Source: Helicobacter saguini
Lineage (GTDB): Bacteria > Campylobacterota > Campylobacteria > Campylobacterales > Helicobacteraceae
Direction: 5' to 3'
NCBI RefSeq assembly: GCF_000762875.2
Contig: NZ_JRMP02000003.1
Span: 62,001 to 126,000, forward strand
Length of the DNA: 64,000 nt
The notes beneath the pieces are model-generated. The model was not told where the DNA came from, made no database searches, and was given only the letters and a program-made list of their open reading frames with translations. How positions within the stretch are numbered: position 1 is the first letter of the stretch; the number at the start of each line of letters is the position of its first letter. The position numbers and the translations under genes were made by a program. This document shows, one piece after another, positions 1-8,975 of this stretch.

Positions 1-1930
1 CTTTTCTTCTTCACCCTTAATGCCAAGCCCACCGATAGGTAAAAACGCAAGGTTTAAACTCTCTTTATTCCCGCTTTTAAGATACTCTCGTTCTAGCAAA
101 ATCTTAAAAATAGTCAAATAATTATAATCCGTAATGCCCTCCACAAAAATAAGTCGCAGTTTGCGATTATAAAGAATGCCGCTATCCACGCCAAACGCCT
201 TTTTAATACTACGCAGAGCGTCTGTATCACTAGATTTTATACTAGAAAAATCATTGATAATTTCTACGCCATTTTTAGAATCTAGATTTTGCACGATGCG
301 GATTTCATCCAAATAATCAATATCCGCTAAAAACGGGTCATGCGTTATCACCACAAATGTAATGCCATAATCCTGCCCATAGCTTTTTAAAAAATCGCGA
401 AATTCCTTTCTAGAAGGCACGCTTAGATTATGGGCTGGCTCATCCATTATCACAATAGAATCTTTTTGCAGCCCCTTACCATAAAGTAGCCCAAAAAATA
501 GGTTAAAAAACCACTGAAACCCGCTACTTTGCAAGTCTAGCTCTTTTACCACTTTTTTCTCGTTGGTGAATATCTCTAGTGATATTTGATTTTGACTTAA
601 AGCAAAATTAAATTCATATATATCGCTTCCATTTTTTTTATATAATTTATTAAATTCTTGTGTTATAAATCTAGATATTCTTTTATTTATATCTTCCATT
701 TCTGCGGTTAGATATGCAGTTGATTTAGCGGAATTTTTATAAGCATTTTTAAGACTAGAAATGTCAATTTTTGCAATATTGCATAACGCATTAAAAAACT
801 CGCTAGATTCTATAGAATCTATATTTGTGATTAAGTCTTTATTGTTAAAACGCAAAGAATTATTGTAATAAATGATTTTAGGCAAAATGGATTTTGCATT
901 TGCGCTAAAAGTAGTCTTGCTTAGCAAGTCTAAAATTTGCTGCTTTAGATTCTCTTTTTTTATTGCATTTATTTCTTGTGGTCTTAAAAAATCTGTATTC
1001 ATTGTTATATTATACCTACTATAACTATTACGTCTAGCATTGTTATGATGTAAAATTGCATCTTTTATAAAGTCTGTTAAATCTTTATACAAGGGCTTTA
1101 TTGTTTCATAATCTTTAGCGTTATTAAGATTTGTGATTAATTCATTATATATCCCTTGAAAGTCTTTATTTATTTGATTTCTAGCGTGGCCAAAGATATT
1201 ATTTGCCCTATTTTTCTCATCAAATTCTTTTATAATTTCTTGGCTACTTGCCTTTAGTCTCTCAAATTCTTTTTTGGCTTCTTTGTCATAATTTGCCATG
1301 TCAGGCACATTATCTAGCTCATCAAATAGATTTAAGATTCTATCTTTACTATTTGTCTTAAAGGCTTCATCTATTATTAAGGCTATTTTGTTACTTTGCT
1401 TAAAAGTCGCATTTATAGAATCTAGCGTATCTATACCTGTTGCCATTTGCTCTTTTTTCTTGGTTGCAAACTTTATTAGATATGAGCGTAAAAAATCTAT
1501 TTCATTTGAGACTTCTACTATCGCTTCACTTTCTCTATTTTCTTGTGTAATGCTAATGCTAGATTCTATAATTTTGGGATTCCCCCCCCCCCGTATGTTT
1601 TTCTCGCACTTTTAGTGTTAATGTAGGCATAAATTTATAACAACCTAAAAAGTTTGTATAATCACTCTCCTTAAAAATCTCACTATCATTAAACATAAAC
1701 TTAGACAAAGCCTTGCTTACATTGCTTTTGCCTGTGTTATTTTCACCGATAATTAAGACTAAACCGCCGAAATTAGATTCTATATTCGCATTAGAATCTT
1801 TAGAATCTAAACTATCAAAAGCCGCATTTAACAATAAACTCTGCGTTTCTTTCACTTCATTAAAGTCCTTATCCTGCGTGCTAATGCCTATATTTCTAAA
1901 GTTAGAAATTAAGAAAGTCCTAGTTTTCAT
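1..1930 (-). CDS. OLD-family ATPase/TOPRIM nuclease, partial, phase-variable (frame off here)
   Basis: Reading from ATG 1930, a Walker A motif GENNTGKS lies at residues 62-69. The frame then reaches an 11-base poly-G tract (coding strand; 1592-1582) and stops after 123 residues. One G fewer restores a frame that stays open to the left edge. That frame encodes Walker B VIMDEPAHNLS near 450, an ITHDPFLAD H-loop near 350, and a TOPRIM-like VEGITDYNYL near 150. The order ABC-type ATPase then TOPRIM is that of OLD (overcoming lysogenization defect) nucleases, many of which act in phage defence. The start overlaps the stop of the upstream HTH gene by 11 bases, implying translational coupling. A central coiled region between Walker A and B is expected and is hydrophilic here. 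The C-terminus is missing because the window ends. The family call is firm; the defence role is inferred. Confidence 0.8.
1582..1592 (-). repeat. Poly-G (coding strand) slippage tract, 11 bases
   Basis: A run of 11 C on the + strand reads as G11 in the OLD-like gene. With 11 G the product ends 8 codons after the tract. With 10 or 13 G the large downstream frame is joined. Homopolymeric G/C tracts inside genes are the classic phase-variation switch in Helicobacter and Campylobacter. Confidence 0.85.
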
Positions 1931-2738
1931 TTTGTCTCCTTAAAGTATTGATTTGTTGTTTAAAGCTTTCAAGTGGCGCTAAAAATTCCACATCTTGCGA
2001 AGTTTTATTTTCTTTTTTAAGCAAATTATGACAATGATTTAGATACTCCAAAATACTATCAAATTCATCGCTAGATTCTATAATCTTTATAAAATCGCCC
2101 TTTGCATTGCCCTTAGAAACGCCGCCTTTTAGAATATTTTCAGCGATATACACAAAGACATTATTCTTATTAATATATGGATTTTGCAAATAGTTAAAAA
2201 GCCCTAAAATGTGTGGGGCGATTTTACTTAGCTCATTATTTTCATAGCACTCAATAAGCTTATAAAGCGTAGGACGCGACATATCAAGCATAGAAGCCAA
2301 ATCCATAATTTTCAAATCAAGCAAACGCAATTTCTGCCGCAAATTGAAATTAGATTCTAAATTTTGCTCTTTGCTAGTGGAATCTAGCGGATTAGATTCT
2401 AACTTTTGCGTAGAATCTTTAGAATCTATATTATTAGAATCTTGCAAATTAGATTCTATGTTTTTTAAAGAATCTTTAGAATCTATCGCATTTATAGAAT
2501 CTAAATTGCTACTAGATTCTATAACCTGCATAGAATCTAAATTGCTAGATTCTGTAATGTGTGTAAAATCCGCGTTATTAGATTCTAAAAAAGCCTTAGA
2601 ATCTTGCAAAGACGTATTATTAGGTTCTATAAAATCTGCATTTTGAGATTCTTTTAAACTCATAGAATCTGCGTTATTAGATTCTAAAACTAGCTTAGAA
2701 TCTTGCGTAATATTAGAATCTAAAATATCCTTTTGCAT
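1920..2738 (-). CDS. HTH protein with repeat-rich N-terminus, partner of the OLD-like gene
   Basis: About 272 residues. ATG 2738 is preferred over the longer frame from 2804 because AAGGAAG lies just upstream of it and a promoter occupies 2775-2804. The first half is almost entirely DSK/ESN repeat linker made of TAGAWTCTA units. The second half has a helix-turn-helix-like segment (LASMLDMSRPTLYKLIE) followed by a helical tail. The stop overlaps the start of the OLD-like gene (ATGAAAACTAG), so the two are one transcript. It may be a regulator of, or DNA-binding partner to, the nuclease. The HTH fits the recognition-helix pattern of small regulators, but I cannot name a family. A direct repeat AAGTGTAAAAGTGT inside the promoter could be its own operator. 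Confidence 0.65.
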   Translation of the reverse strand: MQKDILDSNITQDSKLVLESNNADSMSLKESQNADFIEPNNTSLQDSKAFLESNNADFTHITESSNLDSMQVIESSSNLDSINAIDSKDSLKNIESNLQDSNNIDSKDSTQKLESNPLDSTSKEQNLESNFNLRQKLRLLDLKIMDLASMLDMSRPTLYKLIECYENNELSKIAPHILGLFNYLQNPYINKNNVFVYIAENILKGGVSKGNAKGDFIKIIESSDEFDSILEYLNHCHNLLKKENKTSQDVEFLAPLESFKQQINTLRRQNEN

Positions 2739-2774
2739 TGTCACTTCCTTATTAAATCTTAAAAAAGAAATGAC

Positions 2775-2804
2775 ATCATACCACACTTTTACACTTTTTG
2801 TCAA
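2775..2804 (-). promoter_or_regulatory. Sigma70-type promoter for the HTH-OLD operon
   Basis: On the minus strand TTGACA (2804-2799), an 18-base spacer and TATGAT (2780-2775) lie about 37 bases upstream of the chosen ATG at 2738. The spacer contains a direct repeat (AAGTGTAAAAGTGT), a plausible repressor site. Confidence 0.6.
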
Positions 2805-2837
2805 TATTTTTTACATTTTTTGTAAAATTTATAGAAT

Positions 2838-3557
2838 CTAGATTCTACCCTGCAAGATTCTATCCACCAAAATGCCACACGCCACGCTCACATTTAGCGA
2901 GTTAAAGTTATTTTGCATTTTTATGCTGATTATAGAATCCATTTTATTTAGCACTTTTTTATGCAGCCCAACATCCTCGCTACCCAAAAATAACGCCCAT
3001 TTTTCGCCCTTATTAACGCCCTTAAACGCAAGAGCAGATTCCACAATACCGCTACCAAAAAGCCTAAACTTCGCGCCCTGCAACTGATTGATAAAATCAA
3101 GCGTATTAAGCCTAGATTCCATAGATTCTAACACGCAAAAAGGCAGGCTCAAAAGCGCCCCACTACTCGCGCGAAACACGCTCTCTAACGCAGTAAGCGA
3201 CAAATTAATATCACACACAACCACGCCGCCCACGCCAAGGGCATAACTCGTCCGCACGATATTGCCGATATTTCCCACATCGCTTACGCCACACAGCACA
3301 ATTAGGCTCTTTTGCGACAGCGCATTTTCCACATTTGCAAGGCTCAAAGGCGAAATTTTAGCAAAAAGCCCTTGATGATTTTTCCCCTTTGATAAGCCCT
3401 GTGCTTTTTTATTATCAATGCGTAAAATAGGCACTTTTAGCCGTTTCAAACGCGAAAATAAGCCCTTATCAACTTCCTTACTCAAATAAATTTCTTTTAT
3501 AGAATCTGACGAATTTTCCAGCACATACAAAACGCATTGTTTCCCAAAGATTATCAT
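2838..3557 (-). CDS. rlmB: TrmH/SpoU-family 23S rRNA 2'-O-methyltransferase
   Basis: 239 residues, the usual length for the family. The three SpoU motifs are visible: GNIGNIVRTSYALGV (about 98-112), LGSEDVGL near 190, and a C-terminal SLNVSVA segment that forms part of the trefoil knot binding S-adenosylmethionine. The N-terminal substrate-binding domain carries KNHQGLFA. RlmB methylates the ribose of G2251 in 23S rRNA; the exact target is inferred from family membership only, since TrmH paralogues look alike. It lies 26 bases downstream of lepA on the same strand with an AAGGAAA ribosome binding site, so probably the same operon. It has few repeat motifs. Confidence 0.8.
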   Translation of the reverse strand: MIIFGKQCVLYVLENSSDSIKEIYLSKEVDKGLFSRLKRLKVPILRIDNKKAQGLSKGKNHQGLFAKISPLSLANVENALSQKSLIVLCGVSDVGNIGNIVRTSYALGVGGVVVCDINLSLTALESVFRASSGALLSLPFCVLESMESRLNTLDFINQLQGAKFRLFGSGIVESALAFKGVNKGEKWALFLGSEDVGLHKKVLNKMDSIISIKMQNNFNSLNVSVACGILVDRILQGRI

Positions 3558-3583
3558 TTTTTTCCTTTAAGATTCTATAGAAT

Positions 3584-5632
3584 CTAATCAATCTTAAGCA
3601 CCGCGAGGAAGGCTTCTTGTGGGATTTCAACCTTGCCTATGGCTTTAAGGCGTTTTTTGCCCTCTTTTTGCTTTTCAAGTAGTTTTCGTTTTCGCGTTAT
3701 ATCGCCACCATAGCATTTCGCTGTGACATTTTTACCCATTGATTTTACATTTTCGCGTGCTATCACTTTATTGCCGATACTTGCTTGGATTGCCACTTCA
3801 AAAAGCTGACGCGGTATAATCTCTTTCATTTGTGCGACCAACGCCTTACCACGCTCATAGCTCTTGCTCTTATCAATTATCACGCTTAACGCATCGACTA
3901 CTTCACCTGCCACACGCACATCAAGCTTCACAAGATTGCCCTCACGATAGCCAATAGGCTCGTAATCAAAGCTCGCATAGCCTTTCGTGCTGCTTTTTAG
4001 CTTGTCATAAAAATCCATAATGATTTCATTACTCGGCAGGGCAAAAGTCAGCATCACACGCGTTTGGCTCAAATACTCCATATTTTCTTGCACGCCACGT
4101 TTATTATTCAAAAGCACAATCACATTACCCAAAAACTCGCTAGGCGTGATAATCGTGGCACGCACATAAGGCTCTTTTATGAAAGCTATTTTTTGCTCTG
4201 GCGGTAGCTCGCTAGGATTTTGCACGCTTATTACGCTACCATCAGTTAAGCCCACTTCATAGACAACCGTTGGCGCACTTGCTATTAAATCAAGTCCAAA
4301 CTCCCGCTCTAGCCGCTCTTTTACCACTTCCATGTGTAGCAGTCCTAAAAAGCCAACGCGAAAGCCAAAGCCTAACGCCACGCTAGATTCAGGCTCGTAA
4401 GCAAGGGCAGAGTCGTTAAGTTTCAACTTATTCAACGCGTCACGCAAATCTTCAAACTTATCCGTATCAATAGGATAAAGCCCGGCAAACACAAAGGGCT
4501 TGGCTGGTTTGAAGCCATCCACGGCTTCATTTGTGGGGTTTTCGGTGCTTGTAATCGTATCGCCTACCGCGATGTCGGTCACACTTTTTAAGCCAAGATT
4601 AAGTATGCCGATTTCGCCACTTTTAAGCGTGTCAGTGGCGACTTTATGCAGCGGGTGCGGATACTCTAAGCCTAGCACTTGATAGCTTTTGTCCGCACTC
4701 ATCGTTTTGACGAGTTCGCCCTTTCTTATTGTGCCTTGCATAATGCGAATTAGCCCTAGCGCGCCCAAGTAATTATCAAACCACGAGTCATAAATTAGGG
4801 CTTTTAAGGGTGCTTCGTTGTTGATTTTTGGCGGTGGGATTCTATCCACTATCGCGTTTAAAAGCTCTCTAATGCCTTGTCCTGTTTTCGCGGATATTAG
4901 CACTGCGTTGCTGCAATCTAAGCCCAAAACGTCTTCGATTTCAGCCTTTACTTTATCCGGGTCGGCGGCGGGCAAGTCGATTTTATTTATCACAGGGATA
5001 ATTTCAAGGTTATTATCTAGGGCGATATAGACATTTGCGATGGTTTGGGCTTGTATGCCCTGAGACGCATCGACTACAAGGAGCGCACCTTCACAGGATT
5101 TTAAAGAGCGACTTACTTCGTAACTAAAATCCACATGCCCGGGCGTGTCGATTAGATTCAATATATATTCTTCAAAAATAGGGTGGTGGGCGGGCGTTTG
5201 GATGCTAGAATCTTTTGCGTTTTTAAAGTTTTGTAAATTAGATTCTGTGTTTTTAGAATCTTGCAGTTTAGATTCTATGGAATCTTTTTTGTAATTTTCC
5301 CCCTTGCCTTTTTGTGCGTTGTGTATAGAATCTTGAAAGTTAGATTCTATATTAGAGTTTTGTTTAGAATCTTGCAATTTAGATTCTATATTATTAGCAT
5401 TTTTAAAATCTTGTGATTTAGAATCTAAAATAGGGCGGCGATAGATTAAACGTGCACTTTGTGCCTTTATAGTGATACCACGTTCTTTTTCTATATCCAT
5501 CGTATCCATAATTTGCGCACGACTTTCACGCTTAGAAATGCTCCCACAATACTGCAGCAAACAATCAGCAATAGTGCTTTTCCCATGGTCAATATGCGCT
5601 ATAATCGAAAAATTCCGTATATTACTCTGCAT
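3584..5632 (-). CDS. lepA: Elongation factor 4 (LepA) with inserted repeat linker
   Basis: Ribosomal back-translocase GTPase, 682 residues against about 600 in the family. G1 is AHIDHGKST (12-20), switch I ends ERGITIKAQ (about 50-58), G3 is DTPGH (about 162-166), and NKID and the LepA C-terminal domain follow intact. The extra length sits at about residues 67-153, between switch I and G3. It consists of DSK/ESN repeats ending in a [11 protein letters not shown] unit, another dispersed repeat family. In the known fold this is a loop beside the G domain, so the insert may be tolerated as a surface excursion. AGGGAAGTA precedes ATG 5632. Confidence 0.95.
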   Translation of the reverse strand: MQSNIRNFSIIAHIDHGKSTIADCLLQYCGSISKRESRAQIMDTMDIEKERGITIKAQSARLIYRRPILDSKSQDFKNANNIESKLQDSKQNSNIESNFQDSIHNAQKGKGENYKKDSIESKLQDSKNTESNLQNFKNAKDSSIQTPAHHPIFEEYILNLIDTPGHVDFSYEVSRSLKSCEGALLVVDASQGIQAQTIANVYIALDNNLEIIPVINKIDLPAADPDKVKAEIEDVLGLDCSNAVLISAKTGQGIRELLNAIVDRIPPPKINNEAPLKALIYDSWFDNYLGALGLIRIMQGTIRKGELVKTMSADKSYQVLGLEYPHPLHKVATDTLKSGEIGILNLGLKSVTDIAVGDTITSTENPTNEAVDGFKPAKPFVFAGLYPIDTDKFEDLRDALNKLKLNDSALAYEPESSVALGFGFRVGFLGLLHMEVVKERLEREFGLDLIASAPTVVYEVGLTDGSVISVQNPSELPPEQKIAFIKEPYVRATIITPSEFLGNVIVLLNNKRGVQENMEYLSQTRVMLTFALPSNEIIMDFYDKLKSSTKGYASFDYEPIGYREGNLVKLDVRVAGEVVDALSVIIDKSKSYERGKALVAQMKEIIPRQLFEVAIQASIGNKVIARENVKSMGKNVTAKCYGGDITRKRKLLEKQKEGKKRLKAIGKVEIPQEAFLAVLKID

Positions 5633-5711
5633 TACTTCCCTTTTTTATATTCGAAAAATTACACATACTTTTTTCCATTTTGTCCCTTTAAATATAGAAT
5701 CTAGATTCTAA

Positions 5712-6164
5712 ACCACAACAAAGATTCTAAAAGAATAACAAAAGATTTTTAAGATTTTAGGCTTTTATAAGTTACAAAGATAATTAGTAAGATTCGCTAG
5801 TTTTAAATATTTTTTCTATATATTTACATCTAAGCCACCCTTTAAGGTAGAAAAATATTTTATAATAAAAGAATGGTTAGAATCTTGTTTGCAAGAGATG
5901 ATAAAATATAAAACTCAAATTATATAGAACACAAGAGCGATAATACTTATGATATTTTACAATTATAAAAAACAACAAAGATAAAGACATATATCTTTAC
6001 ATTAATGTATCATTTTTACAACAAATAAAAATTAATATGTTATATTTGGCTTTTTTGTAGCTGGTGAATAAAATTGTAAATTAATGCAATAGTAAATATT
6101 TTAGTGAAACAAGAGAAGATTCTAGGTCATTGTGAGTGCAAACGAAGTAATTCAAAAAACAATA
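5712..6164. other. Gene-free AT-rich spacer with a REP-like copy
   Basis: Divergent promoter region between lepA and the 6235 gene. I see no credible ORF or tRNA. Bases about 6126-6155 (GTCATTGTGAGTGCAAACG...) resemble the REP-like GTCATTGCGAG family seen elsewhere. A TAGAATCTAGATTCTA palindrome lies at about 5695-5710. Confidence 0.5.
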
Positions 6165-6173
6165 TGCTATAAT
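6165..6173 (+). promoter_or_regulatory. Extended -10 promoter
   Basis: TGCTATAAT (extended -10, TATAAT at 6168-6173) lies about 60 bases upstream of the TTG start at 6235. No clear -35 is seen, which is common in Helicobacter. Confidence 0.5.
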
Positions 6174-6234
6174 TTCGCTTTTATAAGTTTTACAATTTTT
6201 AAAAATAATGTAAAGAAATGATTTAGGATACATT

Positions 6235-7464
6235 TTGCAAAGAATATTAACGATTTTAGTTACGATTTTACTAACTTTTGGAGCGATAAGTTACACCATA
6301 AAAGCCGCACCGCAAGACATAAATGGGGATGAAAGCACCCTAGATTCCATAAATAGCGAGATTTTCACCCAAGATGATGAAAGCGAGGAGAGTAGCAGTA
6401 TAGAATCTGCTTTAAATCCGCAAAGTGAAGCCGCTGATACCGCCAAAATCCTGCACCTTGAAATCGCCACTAACTTGCAAGATTTAAACAATCAAACGCT
6501 CTACATTGGGCAATACATTAGCATTACATATAGAATCATGCTTTTAAATGACGCTAAAATCGTGCATACCGAGTTTAATCCTAGCCTTGATTCTAAAGAG
6601 GCAAACGCGAGTGTGGCGTTAATTAAAAGTGGCGAATGGGTCGCAAGTGGCGAGTATATGACTAACACTTTTACTTTTAAGCTGCTAGATTCCGTAAGCG
6701 TCATTCCGTCCCTTGTCGTGCATGTGCAAAATAATTTTACGCAAGATTCTATGCAGACAGATTCTATCACGCTTAATGCCCAAAGCCTTGTGGCAAACCC
6801 GAATTATTGCGGCGTTATCGCGTCAAGTATGCAGGTAACCGATGTCAATATCGAGGAAAATGACGCCACGACTAACCTTGTGCATTTAGAAATCGAGGCG
6901 ACAAATAGCAATTTGGAGGACTTTCGCCTACCGCATATAAAGGAGCAGGAGTTCGCGCAAGGCTCGATATTTGGGATGGATACGGCGCGTGTGAATGTCG
7001 TGGCGCGCGTTAGCAAGGAGGCTAAAAGTTTGGAATTTAGCTATTTTGATATCGCGCGGCATGATTTTGTCCCTGTGAGTGTGAATATCGCGAATGTGCC
7101 GACCTTTGATGAGGATGTAAAGGAGGATTTAAATCCAAAAAGCAGCTGGCTTAAAATCACTAATCTTGCGGTTTTAGTGCTGCTGGCGATATTTTTGCTA
7201 ATGACTATTATTAAGCGAAGTTATATTTTTGCGGCGCTCAGTTTGCTACTTGCAGGCTTTTTGATATATAAAATTTTTGTGAATACTTATAGTATTAAAA
7301 CCCTGCCAAATGCACGAGTTTTGATACTACCGACTAAAAACTCAACCGAGCTTTTAACCATACCAAACCCAACAAAGCTAGAAGCAATCGATAAGAAAAA
7401 TAATTTCTACAAAGTCAATATAGATTCTAAAACCGGCTGGATAAGCAAGGAAGATGTGAGGTAG
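6235..7464 (+). CDS. Membrane-anchored BatD-like periplasmic protein with C-terminal SH3-like domain
   Basis: 409 residues from a TTG start; TAGGAT precedes it and no in-frame ATG fits. It begins with a signal peptide (MQRILTILVTILLTFGAIS). It continues with an acidic Ser-rich stretch and a beta-sandwich-like region (YIGQYISITYRI and later repeats) that resembles BatD/oxygen-tolerance proteins. Two membrane segments follow at about 305-350. A C-terminal SH3-like domain ends GWISKEDVR. It probably sits in the inner membrane with domains in the periplasm. BatD partners (BatA/B, MoxR) are not nearby, so the assignment is structural rather than functional. Its stop codon is supplied by a TAGATTCTATAGAATCTA palindrome (7462-7479). 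Confidence 0.6.
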   Translation: MQRILTILVTILLTFGAISYTIKAAPQDINGDESTLDSINSEIFTQDDESEESSSIESALNPQSEAADTAKILHLEIATNLQDLNNQTLYIGQYISITYRIMLLNDAKIVHTEFNPSLDSKEANASVALIKSGEWVASGEYMTNTFTFKLLDSVSVIPSLVVHVQNNFTQDSMQTDSITLNAQSLVANPNYCGVIASSMQVTDVNIEENDATTNLVHLEIEATNSNLEDFRLPHIKEQEFAQGSIFGMDTARVNVVARVSKEAKSLEFSYFDIARHDFVPVSVNIANVPTFDEDVKEDLNPKSSWLKITNLAVLVLLAIFLLMTIIKRSYIFAALSLLLAGFLIYKIFVNTYSIKTLPNARVLILPTKNSTELLTIPNPTKLEAIDKKNNFYKVNIDSKTGWISKEDVR

Positions 7465-7494
7465 ATTCTATAGAATCTAAACCTACAAACAATT

Positions 7495-8647
7495 CTATAA
7501 TACTTCACAATATAAAGCAGTCTCGATACTAATACTACCATCAACTGGCTTGTGAAATTTAAATGTATAACCTAAGTTCCAAGATTCTATAAGAGGTTTT
7601 ATCTCAAAAAAATCACTTGCATTGTGATAAATGCTAATTAACATTGCTGGTTTAAATTTCTTTATAGTTTTAAACGCACCCTTTAACAACTCTTGCTCAA
7701 AGCCTTCAATGTCTACTTTTATAAAGCCCACATCAATATTATTTTGCTCCACATAAGAATCTAAAGTGATAATTTCTGCTATCTGTGTGAGTAAAATCCC
7801 ATAAATTTTTAGCATCTTTATTCATTGTGGAGCCACCACCAATAAATGATATTTCTAGCTTCTCAAATTTTGAACCTAAACCTTTATTTATCGGTATTAC
7901 ACGATTTGAGTGATTTAGTTTTAAGGTTTTTAGCATAAGATTAAAGTTAGTTTGTGTAGCTTCAAAACTATGAATTTTTTTATCACAAAATTCCCTTTCT
8001 AACAAAATCGCACTATCCCCAATATACCCACCAGCATCGATAATATCTTTATTTCTAAGCTTTTGCAGCGTACTAGATTCAAACATATCCATACTATGCT
8101 TGTAAAAAAATACACTAGCACCAAAACTATTAGTAGGCAAAAAATAACCATCATACACATACACATCTTTTGAAATCTCAAAAATATTTGCTTTGAAATC
8201 AAATGCTATTTTACGTAAAGATTCCAACTCATCTTGCGTAGTGGCAATGACATAATTAGAATCTAAATAATTTTGCCTAAGCCTACTTATAACCTTTAGG
8301 ATATTTCTAGCTTGAATAGGAGCTACGCCCTTTATTAAATTTTGAATTTTACTAAGAATATCAGGCTCTTTTGCTATATATTCACCAATATTTAAAACCA
8401 TAGGAGCATCTCTATAATCCCCTAAAACCATAAGTGGATAGGTCATATTAATTGATTTATAATATCCCAAATAATAATCTGCTATTTTTTTGGAATATGA
8501 AATCTTTTCGCTGCGAGTGAAAATAGGAATATTACAGAATCTATATATAAATCTTATTTTTATATATTCATCTTTTTGCTTTTGCACCTTATAAATTTTT
8601 AATAATGGCAAGCCACAAATTCGTTTTATCTTATGAAGTTTTGTCAT
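7495..8647 (-). pseudogene. FkbM-family methyltransferase, frameshifted
   Basis: Two overlapping frames make up one protein. The first (8647 to 7739) has the SAM-binding IIDAGGYIGDSAI and HSFEATQTN. The second (to 7495) holds the family's second half, TLDSYVEQ and FIKVDIEGFEQELLKGA. They overlap near 7740-7815, so a single-base indel, perhaps at the AAAAA near 7808, would join them. FkbM enzymes O-methylate sugars or glycans. The N-terminal 130 residues are a Helicobacter-type extension I cannot name. GGAGAG precedes ATG 8647. Upstream lies a T17 tract. It may be a true pseudogene, a second slippage switch, or a sequencing error. Confidence 0.75.
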
Positions 8648-8682
8648 TCTCTCTCCATTTATTTTTTAAAAAGTAAAGATAC

Positions 8683-8699
8683 AAAAAAAAAAAAAAAAA
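8683..8699 (-). repeat. T17 tract in promoter region of the FkbM-type gene
   Basis: Seventeen A on the + strand are T17 on the coding strand, 36-52 bases upstream of the start codon. A TATCTT/TACTTT -10-like element follows immediately. Poly-T/A tracts here tune promoter spacing in several H. pylori outer-membrane genes; the same is inferred here. Confidence 0.6.
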
Positions 8700-8833
8700 C
8701 AGAAAGTAAATGAAAAGTAAATTTGTATAGATTTTTTTTTGCTAAACATTTTGAAATATTAGAATCTAAATTCTGTATTCTTTCTTTAAGTTATTGATAT
8801 TGTATGATTGTTATATTTTAGATTCTAAGTATT

Positions 8834-8975
8834 TTAGGGCGTTTATGGGTGTGAGATGTGGTTATATTTGCAAAACTCTTAGGGTCTTTGGGAGTGTGAA
8901 ATTTGTGCTTGTATCCTTAAAACTTTTAGATTTTTTGGAGCGTGGGAAGTGTTTATATCCGCAAAACTCGCAAGG
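8834..8975. repeat. Three imperfect tandem repeats of about 45-50 bp
   Basis: Units begin TTAGGGCGTTT (about 8834), TTAGGGTCTTT (about 8879) and TTAGATTTTTT (about 8926). Each contains GGGTGTGA/GGAGTGTGA/GGAGCGTGG and ends CAAAACTC or TAAAACTT. The last unit overlaps the 3' end of cadA. A short + strand ORF across it is an artefact of the repeat. Confidence 0.55.

Noticed and set aside
1298-1615. + strand ORF opposite the OLD-like gene
   Set aside because: It is the complement of the coding frame downstream of the poly-G tract, which holds Walker B and TOPRIM motifs.
2344-2646. LDS/LES-rich ORFs on the strand opposite repeat clusters (also at 41556, 41943, 12419)
   Set aside because: The motif is a near-palindrome, so its complement is also open in one frame and gives mirror-image LDS/LES peptides. 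They are shadows.
5712-6234. tRNA or other RNA gene in the long spacers
   Set aside because: I looked for cloverleaf-like ends and CCA/T-loop patterns and saw none; a covariance search was not possible.
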